Shown here piece after piece: positions 56,810 to 64,000 of a DNA stretch of 64,000 nt. This DNA comes from Pycnococcus provasolii. Lineage: Eukaryota > Chlorophyta > Pseudoscourfieldiophyceae > Pseudoscourfieldiales > Pycnococcaceae. The notes below the pieces were generated by a model that did not search any database, was not told the DNA's origin, and saw only the letters and a program-made list of their open reading frames with translations. Location of the stretch: NCBI GenBank assembly GCA_938743325.2, contig OW568896.1, forward strand, positions 1 through 64,000. Direction: 5' to 3'. Positions within the stretch are counted from its first letter, which is position 1; each line of letters begins with the position of its first letter. The position numbers were made by a program, and so were the translations under genes.

Positions 56810-58093
56810 ATGGCGGAGGCTCGTCGCATTCGGCGTGAGCGCCTGCAGCAAGATATTCGTGAAGCTGAAGCAACAGCGCGTGCGCTCAGGGATGAGCTCC
56901 ACGTGCTCGACAGGGAACTCGTAGGTTTGGGGGAGCTTGACGTTCCATCAAACTACTTGGACTCGTTCAGACCAAGCTCCACTTCTTCTTCGTTCATGGA
57001 CACGAGCGACGACCACGACGACTGGGACTATCTGCACGTAGATGATCCTGCCGCGCGAGCATTGTACCACCAGCTCCATCAAATCAATCGTCCGTCTGTT
57101 GAGAGTCATGAACATTACCAAGACAAGTGGACGATCCTGAACCAGTGCCTCGTCGAGGATCGCATCGACGATTTCGTGTTGCTCGCATGGTTTGATCCAC
57201 AATTCGCAAAGGTGAGAATTAGAGATGAATTTGAATCGGAATATCTTGAGGCACCAGAGGTCGCACCGTCGCCGCCAACGGACGATGCCTCATACAACGA
57301 ACATCCATTCTTTCATGGTAAACTAGTAGTGCTAATTGATGACGGCTATTTCGTACGCATGTTTCTATACACTCACGTGACTTCCGTCGACGTCCAACGC
57401 CTCTGCATGGCGATTGCGAAAGCAGACCTCAGCACCGTTCGTGGCATCGTGCATGGCATCGTTGCCGAAGAAAGACGATGGGAATTGTTGAACAACAACG
57501 GCGTGATAGAGATGTTAACCGATGTGCACCGCTGTGCGATTACTGGCGGCACTATTCACAGTACGGTGGCAGTGAGCGGCACACCGCTCCAATTCGCACT
57601 TTGCTACGAGAACGACGAGATACTTCGCATCCTTTACGCCGCCGGCGCTGCAACCGAATTCGACGTCGAAGTAGAAAGCACGGCGCCTATCGACGAGAAC
57701 AATCCTAAATCTAAAGTCTGTACGCCGCTTTGGGTGGAAGCACGAAATACTTCACTACTTGCTCCGTCTCATCCGGATTATTACAGGCATCGCGAGATCT
57801 TCCAATCGGTTGGACATGTGATCCAAAGCGAATCTGTGAAACGCTCGTGGCTTGCTTACAACATGGCCAAGCCGACTGATCCGCTACGCACTGACGATGC
57901 CCTGAAAAAGACGCCACGCAAATTCAGGGAGCGAGCGCGCACATGCATGCTTGTCCTCGCAAGGCTCCACATCCATCTGCCGCCAAATGTCAAGACGACA
58001 TTGCTTGAGCACTTGTATGCCACGGACGTGTTTGGCATTGTCGACACACAGGACGTTCTCATCGCCGCGTCGCTACGCGATCGATCAGGGTAG
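56810..58093 (+). CDS. Coiled-coil plus ankyrin-like protein, 427 aa
   Basis: It begins MAEARRIRRERLQQDIREAE, a charged helix of about 40 residues with a heptad-like pattern, probably a coiled coil. An acidic Ser/Asp stretch follows, then a helical body. TPLQFALCYENDEILRILYAAGAATEFD (about 265-292) has ankyrin-repeat character, and the segment around SVDVQRLCMAIAKADLSTVRG may be another degenerate repeat. GC content is lower than in most neighbours, as for the ankyrin-type gene at 45525. No enzyme motif is visible. Function unknown. Confidence 0.55.
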   Translation: MAEARRIRRERLQQDIREAEATARALRDELHVLDRELVGLGELDVPSNYLDSFRPSSTSSSFMDTSDDHDDWDYLHVDDPAARALYHQLHQINRPSVESHEHYQDKWTILNQCLVEDRIDDFVLLAWFDPQFAKVRIRDEFESEYLEAPEVAPSPPTDDASYNEHPFFHGKLVVLIDDGYFVRMFLYTHVTSVDVQRLCMAIAKADLSTVRGIVHGIVAEERRWELLNNNGVIEMLTDVHRCAITGGTIHSTVAVSGTPLQFALCYENDEILRILYAAGAATEFDVEVESTAPIDENNPKSKVCTPLWVEARNTSLLAPSHPDYYRHREIFQSVGHVIQSESVKRSWLAYNMAKPTDPLRTDDALKKTPRKFRERARTCMLVLARLHIHLPPNVKTTLLEHLYATDVFGIVDTQDVLIAASLRDRSG

Positions 58094-58317
58094 TGTTGTT
58101 GCTGTTGCGTGAGATTTCTTTTTCATCATTAGAAGAAAGAAGAATGTTGTTGATGATGATGATTACACACCGGTACTTACCATTTCTCCCTTTGTCTGTC
58201 TCCCTCACCACCCGCCAGCACGTCCTCACGAGTCCTCACGCACCGCCCACCACCCCCTTCTACAGGCGCTAGTTAAAAAGAATACGCCGATGATAGTCTA
58301 TCGAATCGCTTAGATGC

Positions 58318-59174
58318 TTAGATGCCTTGCTTCTTGACGAACTTTGTCAGGGCATCTTGGAAGATGAGCGTGAACATGGCGTGGGGCGCAATGCGCACGT
58401 AGTACGTCGGGAATCCCGTGTAGAACTTGAGCGGACCACCCTCGGCGAACGTCTTCATTGCGCAGTCCATCGTTCCAGCGTAGGGCAACTTTCCGTTCGC
58501 GTCGGGCTTCTGCTTCTGCAGCTGCGTCTTCACGTAGTCGAATGGCAGCGAGAATGCAGAGGCGACGAATCCCGCGAGGGCGGACGCGCCGAGCGTCGCG
58601 TTCATGCCCGTAACTCCGTTTGCGACGAGAATCTCCTTTGCCTGCTCGTTGGACGCGAGCATGCCCATGTTCAGCGCCATGGCGCGCACGATTGTCGGTC
58701 CCGCGCCGCGGAACAGTCCCCCGATGCCGTCCTCCTTCACGATGGCACCCATGGCGTCCATGACGCCCTTGTAGTTGCGTCGCTCGGCGACGGGCAGCGT
58801 TCCGTCCGCCTGCATGCGAATGAGAGACAGGTCGGCGGGCGAGCCCACCATCGCCGCGAGACCACCTGCGGAGAGACCGGCGAGCGCCTTGAGGTGAAGC
58901 GGCAGAGGCTTGCCCTTGCCGTTGCGGTTCTGCAGCTCCTCGGATATATTTTTGAACAGACCCAGGCGTGCGGTCGTGTACCTGCGGAGCGGTGGGAAGG
59001 GAAGGGAAGGGAAGGGAGGGAGGGAGATGTGAGCGTGACGTGAACACAAGTAAGGCACTACCACCACCAACCATGACGCCGCTCGTCGCCGCCAAACGCG
59101 AACTTGTCGAGACACCGATAACTTGTCCGTCCGAAAAGATCACACATCCAAAACCACACACACACACACACACA

Positions 59175-59205
<31 letters not shown>

Positions 59206-59567
59206 ATCAGTGAGTTTCCCTAGCCCATTAATCATCTATAGAACCACCCATGCTGAGCCAACCACCACCACCAGACAACACCCCATACAGACAGATAAAG
59301 CATGCAGAACTACCACAGAGAAGACAGAAACACAGAGAAGCCACGAACGTACGTCGCCTGTCGGAGCAAGCCCGCGGAGAGTCCCGTGTACAAAGTCCCG
59401 AACCCTTCGTTTTTGATGATGGAGGCGGCGACACCAAACGGACCACCTGTTGCCCCAAGCTGAAGTCGCACTTTCACGATGTCGATAGGCTGGATCACGC
59501 AAGTCGCCGCCATGCCACTTGCACCGCCGATCACGTACGGCTTCGCCGCCTTTAAGAAGTCAGTCAT
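58318..59567 (-). CDS. Mitochondrial oxoglutarate/malate-type carrier (SLC25), one intron, 292 aa
   Basis: Exon 1 is 59567-59353 and exon 2 is 58981-58318. The 371-bp intron has donor GTACGT and acceptor CTCCGCAG behind a strong pyrimidine tract, and the join reads LLRQATYTTARLGLF in frame. The three carrier signatures are QPIDIVKVRLQ, SPADLSLIRMQ and LPFDYVKTQLQ. PADLSLIRMQADG in repeat 2 is the hallmark of the 2-oxoglutarate/dicarboxylate (OGC/DTC) group, which exchanges 2-oxoglutarate for malate across the inner mitochondrial membrane. The length fits the family (about 300). It would serve nitrogen assimilation and redox shuttling. Confidence 0.92.
59155..59205. repeat. (CA)n-(GT)n palindromic microsatellite in the carrier intron
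   Basis: About 12 CA units run directly into about 14 GT units, giving a near-perfect 50-bp palindrome that can fold into a hairpin. It lies in the middle of the intron. Confidence 0.9.
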
Positions 59568-60350
59568 ATTCTTTCACTAAACTAAAAAGAAGAAGAAGGA
59601 GGAGTAGAATGAAAGCAACAAGGCAAGGGATGATAGGCGAGATGGATGTTCTGCTCGCACACACACACACCGGAGTTGTTTATTTATTTATTTATTTATT
59701 AGGGCACACACACACTTTGGAGTCGCCGCCGGCCAAACGCCCCCGGGGTCCCGTGCCCCCCCCCCCCCCAGGTGCCAGGATCTTTTTCTGATGAGCCTCT
59801 TGGCTCGGCCTTTTCTTTTCGCCGCGCCCCTTTGGGAGTCCAATAATCGGGTTTCCACGATTTCCCTCTTCCTGTTCACGATTTTCACTCTTCCTGTGTA
59901 CGTCAAGGCGAGCCTTGACACACGGCTCGGAGAGGCACTCGGCAGGCGGCCCTCCCTCCCTCACACACACAGGCTTCTTCTCCTTGACTTCTTCTTCTTC
60001 TTCGGCTTCTTGGGCAAGCACAACAGGAGGGAGGCTCAACTTCTTCTTCTTCTTCTCTCTTTCGCACACAAGGAGGGGTGGATGAGATATTCTCTCGTCT
60101 TGTTTGTCTTGCTGAATCCGATTGTAGGGTGCACAGCAAACGCAGACGGCCGACGGCCTTTTTTCGTCGGCATGGCGTTCTTTCTGCTGCGTGCATCCTG
60201 CTGCGGCCGTGCGGCTCCAGGTTCCTCCACCTAGGTTGACGTTTGGGTCACGACGCCAAACCTAAGTTTACGTACCTAATAACAACCACGAAGAAACGAC
60301 GAGTCCTGACGCCTGGATCCCCCCACGAGGGCAGAAACAAGCAAAATACG
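59568..60350. other. Intergenic stretch, mostly low complexity
   Basis: It contains an (ATTT)n run (59680-59700), a 14-16 base C run (59757-59770), and CTT/TTC-rich blocks (59975-60060). A 147-codon plus frame at 59791-60234 is Leu/Phe-rich from the TTC repeats and not convincing. No gene is supported. Confidence 0.5.
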
Positions 60351-60418
60351 TGACGTCATAAACTACTACGATACCACTTGCCCACCCAACCACCACGGCC
60401 ACCACAAACCCTATAAAT
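60351..60418 (+). promoter_or_regulatory. Candidate promoter of the PEX6-like gene: CRE-like site and TATA box
   Basis: A perfect TGACGTCA palindrome (60351-60358), the binding site of CREB/bZIP-type factors, lies 54 bp upstream of TATAAAT (60412-60418). The start codon follows at 60610. This is one of the few places in the window where a TATA box is convincing. Confidence 0.45.
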
Positions 60419-60609
60419 GAGATTTCCAAAACAAGGAGAATCAAGGGGGGTAACTTAACCCCTAAAAGCAGACCCCAAACCATTCCCCAAGAAACAAACC
60501 CCGAAATCAATCCTCCGGAGTTCTTTTCGGGACCCGTTTCTGTGGCTCTGCTGCTTTGCCCCCGCGGGATATTATCATTCGTGGCCGAAGTTCATTCTCC
60601 AAAACAATC

Positions 60610-63600
60610 ATGCCCGCAGCTGCAGCGTCGATGATGTCCGTGGATGTGGATGCACCTCCTCCTCCCCCTCCTGGGTTAGGGGCGGTAAAGCACGGCGTGT
60701 GGGCGTCGTGCTCGTGGTTTGACGCACCACCTTCGGCTGCTTCCAGTCGTGGGATCCAGGCAGGTGTGTTCACTCCCAATCAGCAGCCGCAGACGCAGCC
60801 CAACGACCTTGATCTTAAAAAGGCTGATCCGCCGTCCACACCACCCCAAAAACAACAACAACAACAACAACCATCTTCTTCTTCTGCCATCTTAAGTGGT
60901 GGTGGTGGTGGTGGTCTAACGTCTTCTCCGTCTAACGCACCATCGTCACTGGAGGAAATTGAAGCGCGCATGCTCGCCATGACGAAAACGGGAGGGGCAG
61001 CCACGCACTCGAGATTCAGTGACCGCAAAGTTCCCATGGGAAGGCGCTGCGACGACGGAGTGGTGTTGGCAGGGTCGATGCGATCGGCAAACTCGCAGTG
61101 GCAATTCAACAAGGACGAGTGGTCGTGGGGGCGCAAACCTGCACTTGTCACCGACGCGCAGCAAATGCAATACGCGCAGCAGTGCGCGCACGACGCCTCC
61201 ATGCAAACGCAAGCAAAAAATATCATGAGAAGACGGTGGGGTGCAGGCGGTCTCGCGGATACCACACCGATGAACACAGCACCAACAACGCCAGCACCAA
61301 CACCACAGGAGCAACAACAAGAACAACAACAAGAACAACAGCAGCAGCAAAACAAAAGAAGACTACAGAAAAGATCGCACCTCATCGAAAAAACGTGCGA
61401 GCTAGCACCAGGACACGAAACGCAAGCATCCTCGCTCGCAGCTACGCTCGAACTGACGTTACTGCACCCTCGATCTCTAAAGAGCGTGCTGGGAGCACGC
61501 CTGCATGCACCCGTGTGCGCACTCCTGCACGGGCCCACGGGCTCGGGGAAAACGTCCACGGTGGTGGCCGCCGCCGAGGCGATGCAGCTGCAGACGGAGA
61601 TTGCACGTGCGGCGGAACTCGTGCACTCTGGAGACGGCGGGTCGTCAGCGGCGGCGGACAACGGAAAGCTTACGTCGCTCTTCATGAATGCCTACCACAA
61701 AAGCACGGCGCCGTGCACGGAAGCCAACCCATCGGGAGGAAGGCCGGCGATTTTAGTGCTTCGCGACGTCGACGCGCTCACGACGTCTCTCGCGAACCAT
61801 CTGCGAGGTCTGCTGGAAAAGCTACGCATGCGACTGCCACCCTTCCACACGCCGAATGGAGGGTCGGCACTCAGCAAGACGGATCGTCAGCGCATCGATG
61901 CCGCAGGACATCTCATCGAGCCACTCACGAAACCCGACGGAAATGCAACGACGGCGTCGTCGCGCATGTTCGTCGTTCTCACATCCGAGGGTGGCGTCGA
62001 CAGCCTACCCGAACCTCTGCGACGGTGCGCGGGACTCGTGCACGCAACGATAGGCTTCCCCGGCGCTCTGCCGGATGCCGAGAGCCGAACGAGGGCACTC
62101 GTGCACCTGCTCGACAGTGCACCGGGCGCGCCCTCGCAAGACGAGCTCGAGGAGATTGCCGCGCGCACGCGAGGGTGCTCGAGCGCCGACCTGGCGCTCG
62201 TGTGCGCGGATGCCGCGCTCGCGTGCGTGCGCGAGGCGACCGAGGACGTCGACGTCGACGACGACGAAATTGATGCGGAGATTGCGGAGTCGATCACGCT
62301 CGCGCCACGCCACTTCGAAAACGCTCTCTCGCATCGCACGGCGCCTGGCGTTCTGCGCGGTGCCCCAGGCGCGCAGCTCGTCGGCAATGGCAGTCGAGAC
62401 AACGAAAGCAGCGCCGTGCTGCTGCGCACGTTCGACGAGGAGGGTGCTCGCGACCCGCTGAGTGGCGCGCTCGTCGGTGGGCTCGCGGACGTGCAGCGCT
62501 CGCTGTTCGAGGGCATACGCCTCGGGCTGACGCACCACCACCTGACGGATCGCTACGGCATGCGTGCGGAGGGAGGTGCACTGCTGCACGGCCCACCCGG
62601 GTGTGGGAAGACGATGATCGCGCGCGCAGTCGCCGACGAGTGCGGCGTGAACTTCGTCGCTCTCACCGGCGCTGACCTGCTCAGCCGGTATCTCGGCGAG
62701 AGCGAGAAGGCTATTCGCGATGCATTTCGCACCGCGGCGGCGGCGGCACCCTGCGTGCTCTTCCTGGACGAGATTGATGCACTCGGACGAAGCCGTGGTG
62801 ACGGCGGCGGCGGCTCCGAGGGAGGAGGGCCGGACAGTCGCAACGTTGCGACGGGAGGAGGAGGTGGCGGCGGCGCGGGTGCCGAGAGCCGCCTGCTGGC
62901 GACTTTGCTGACCGAAATGGACGGCGTTTCGGCGGAATGTCGAGGGAAGGTGTTCGTTTTGGGTGCGACGAATCGCATGGACGCCGTGGATAGTGCACTG
63001 CTTCGTCCTGGCCGACTGGGAAGTCGCCTTCTGTACGTGGGCGAGCCTGGTGCGCGTGCCAGGCGCACTATCTTGACAAATGCCCTTCGCAAGGCACCTC
63101 TCGACGACGACGTGCTGTCTCTGGTGAAGAGCATGTCCACGGAGAAGACGGCGCTGGAGAGCGAGGGCGACGTGTCAGACGACGTGGATCGCGAGATGGA
63201 GGTGGAAATGCACGACGACGTCGATGGTGGCTCTCTGACGGCTCGCTCACTTGACACCTGGACACGAGGATTCTCCGGAGCGGAGGTGGCAGAATTTGCT
63301 CGGAGGTGCAGCATGTGCGCGCTGCGTGCAGAGCTTGCTGCGGAGATGGCGGAGGATGATACGGAGGTGCGCGTCGGTATGGTGCATGTCGAGAGCGCGC
63401 TGCGTTCTATGCCCACTTCCGCACGAGCGCGGAGGGTGATGGATGCCGAAGAACGCCGTCGGCAGAAGAGGCACGTTCGAATAGTGGGTGTTGCGGAGGA
63501 GGAGGAGGAGGAGCAAAAGGAGCAGAAGGAGAACATGATGATGGAGGAGGAGGATATGGAGAAGGCGAAGGAGAATACGCCTCACATAGCCGTTCCCGCG

Positions 63601-63708
63601 ACGTCGTATGCTCGACTCAAGGCGCTGGAACATGCCGTGCATGAGTTGCTGGCTAAGGGCGACGAGCAAAGTTCGTCGTTGCGTCTGGCGCTTCATGGCG
63701 TTATGTGA
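60610..63708 (+). CDS. PEX6-like type II AAA+ ATPase, 1032 aa
   Basis: The start is the ATG at 60610 (MPAAAASMMSVDVD). After a Pro/Gln-rich N-terminus come two AAA modules. D1 has Walker A GPTGSGKTST (about 307), but its Walker B reads ILVLRDVDAL (about 377) with no Glu, so it is likely poor at hydrolysis. D2 is complete: GPPGCGKT (about 659), SRYLGESEKAIRDAF, FLDEIDALGRSRGD (about 715), sensor ATNRMDAVD and RPGRLGSRLLYVG. An inactive D1, active D2 and the LLYVG wording favour PEX6, the peroxisomal motor that with PEX1 extracts ubiquitinated PEX5. AFG2/NVL-type proteins are the alternatives. A Gly-rich insert interrupts D2 near 730-760. The C-terminus has Glu-rich repeats. Confidence 0.72.
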   Translation: MPAAAASMMSVDVDAPPPPPPGLGAVKHGVWASCSWFDAPPSAASSRGIQAGVFTPNQQPQTQPNDLDLKKADPPSTPPQKQQQQQQPSSSSAILSGGGGGGLTSSPSNAPSSLEEIEARMLAMTKTGGAATHSRFSDRKVPMGRRCDDGVVLAGSMRSANSQWQFNKDEWSWGRKPALVTDAQQMQYAQQCAHDASMQTQAKNIMRRRWGAGGLADTTPMNTAPTTPAPTPQEQQQEQQQEQQQQQNKRRLQKRSHLIEKTCELAPGHETQASSLAATLELTLLHPRSLKSVLGARLHAPVCALLHGPTGSGKTSTVVAAAEAMQLQTEIARAAELVHSGDGGSSAAADNGKLTSLFMNAYHKSTAPCTEANPSGGRPAILVLRDVDALTTSLANHLRGLLEKLRMRLPPFHTPNGGSALSKTDRQRIDAAGHLIEPLTKPDGNATTASSRMFVVLTSEGGVDSLPEPLRRCAGLVHATIGFPGALPDAESRTRALVHLLDSAPGAPSQDELEEIAARTRGCSSADLALVCADAALACVREATEDVDVDDDEIDAEIAESITLAPRHFENALSHRTAPGVLRGAPGAQLVGNGSRDNESSAVLLRTFDEEGARDPLSGALVGGLADVQRSLFEGIRLGLTHHHLTDRYGMRAEGGALLHGPPGCGKTMIARAVADECGVNFVALTGADLLSRYLGESEKAIRDAFRTAAAAAPCVLFLDEIDALGRSRGDGGGGSEGGGPDSRNVATGGGGGGGAGAESRLLATLLTEMDGVSAECRGKVFVLGATNRMDAVDSALLRPGRLGSRLLYVGEPGARARRTILTNALRKAPLDDDVLSLVKSMSTEKTALESEGDVSDDVDREMEVEMHDDVDGGSLTARSLDTWTRGFSGAEVAEFARRCSMCALRAELAAEMAEDDTEVRVGMVHVESALRSMPTSARARRVMDAEERRRQKRHVRIVGVAEEEEEEQKEQKENMMMEEEDMEKAKENTPHIAVPATSYARLKALEHAVHELLAKGDEQSSSLRLALHGVM

Positions 63709-63896
63709 TAAAAATTGTCAATTCTTGTTACTGAAATTTTTTCTCTCTATTTTTTTTATCGAAAAAAAAACATGCCACAAAGCAAAACTCAACTGGTTTT
63801 CTCTAACTATTTATGCAACGCGAGACGGTTTCAGGAGCCACCCACGTTTTTTGTTGGTACTATGTTTTTGTTTTTTTGTTTTTTGGTGCTGTCTCT
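63709..63896. other. Convergent AT-rich spacer
   Basis: 3' flanks with A and T runs lie between the PEX6-like gene and the minus-strand gene at the window edge. Confidence 0.5.
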
Positions 63897-64000
63897 CTAC
63901 GGGAGCGCGTCCCGTTCCTTGAGCCATTCTGTGAGTTTGTCTTTGGTGATGATGCCCTCCCACTTTTCCTTCACGGGTTCGCCCTTGTCGAAGACGTAGA
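63897..64000 (-). CDS. 3' end of a thioredoxin-like gene (partial)
   Basis: Thirty-three codons before a TAG stop encode YVFDKGEPVKEKWEG and then IITKDKLTEWLKE. The pattern hydrophobic strand, Gly turn, charged strand, then terminal amphipathic helix is that of the C-terminal end of thioredoxins and related proteins. The rest lies beyond the window, so the active site cannot be seen. Confidence 0.45.
   Translation of the reverse strand, partial: YVFDKGEPVKEKWEGIITKDKLTEWLKERDALP

Noticed and set aside
59791-60234. 147-codon frame downstream of the carrier gene
   Set aside because: Its hydrophobic runs are translated CTT repeats; no start context, motif or codon preference supports it.
61098-62273. 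391-codon plus frame overlapping the PEX6-like gene
   Set aside because: Arg/Thr-rich alternate frame; AAA motifs lie in the other frame.

Overview
The window is nuclear DNA of a eukaryote, most likely a compact unicellular alga; a green picoalga (prasinophyte-like) is my best guess. It has a (CCCTAA)n telomere-type array, short gene spacing, mostly intronless genes and a few introns of about 100 to 370 bp. Several products look plastid-targeted: a TIC62-like protein with chlorophyll-binding-type helices, an SppA protease and an ABC half-transporter. The species cannot be fixed from the sequence alone.

Layout. 1-6310 is subtelomeric: a telomere-type array (51-268), degenerate inverted telomere repeats, an 88-bp telomere-like satellite (1206-1770), one copy of a dispersed GGTCGG-rich repeat (1771-2235), one unrecognised gene (2296-3015), AC-rich DNA with a nested palindrome, and thirteen copies of a 192-bp satellite (3815-6310). 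Next comes a 2038-residue surface receptor-like gene (6468-12584, minus). It has cysteine-rich modules, 14 FG-GAP-type calcium-binding units, IPT/TIG domains and a multi-pass membrane C-terminus. A broken Copia-type LTR element lies at 13229-14482.

15-28.6 kb is gene-dense: nicotinamidase, an F-box-like/WD40 protein divergent from a large LRR-WD40-IQ (ROCO-like) protein, an acylation-signal acidic protein, a spliced four-helix membrane protein, a thioredoxin-fold protein without CxxC, and a zinc-ribbon protein. At 28661-30367 lies a nested tandem form of the same dispersed repeat found at 1.8-2.2 kb, in the opposite orientation.

30.4-64 kb is mostly housekeeping: a two-domain GT77-like glycosyltransferase, a plastid ABC half-transporter, a solo LTR with a clean target duplication (36824-37381), a peroxiredoxin-like protein, an alpha/beta hydrolase, an FMN-dependent 2-hydroxyacid oxidase, a Nup133-like nucleoporin, an ankyrin-type protein, SppA, the TIC62/LHC-like fusion, a spliced acidic His-rich secreted protein, a poly-Q/P nuclear protein, a mitochondrial oxoglutarate/malate-type carrier with one intron, and a PEX6-like AAA+ ATPase. 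The 3' end of a further thioredoxin-like gene enters at the right edge.

Neighbours alternate strands, often tail to tail with under 80 bp between stops or head to head sharing a 100-370 bp leader. There are no operons. Pyrimidine-rich tracts just upstream of start codons recur. The strongest leads are the TIC62/LHC-like fusion, the hypervariable loops of the subtelomeric FG-GAP receptor, and the repeat families shared between the telomere and internal sites.
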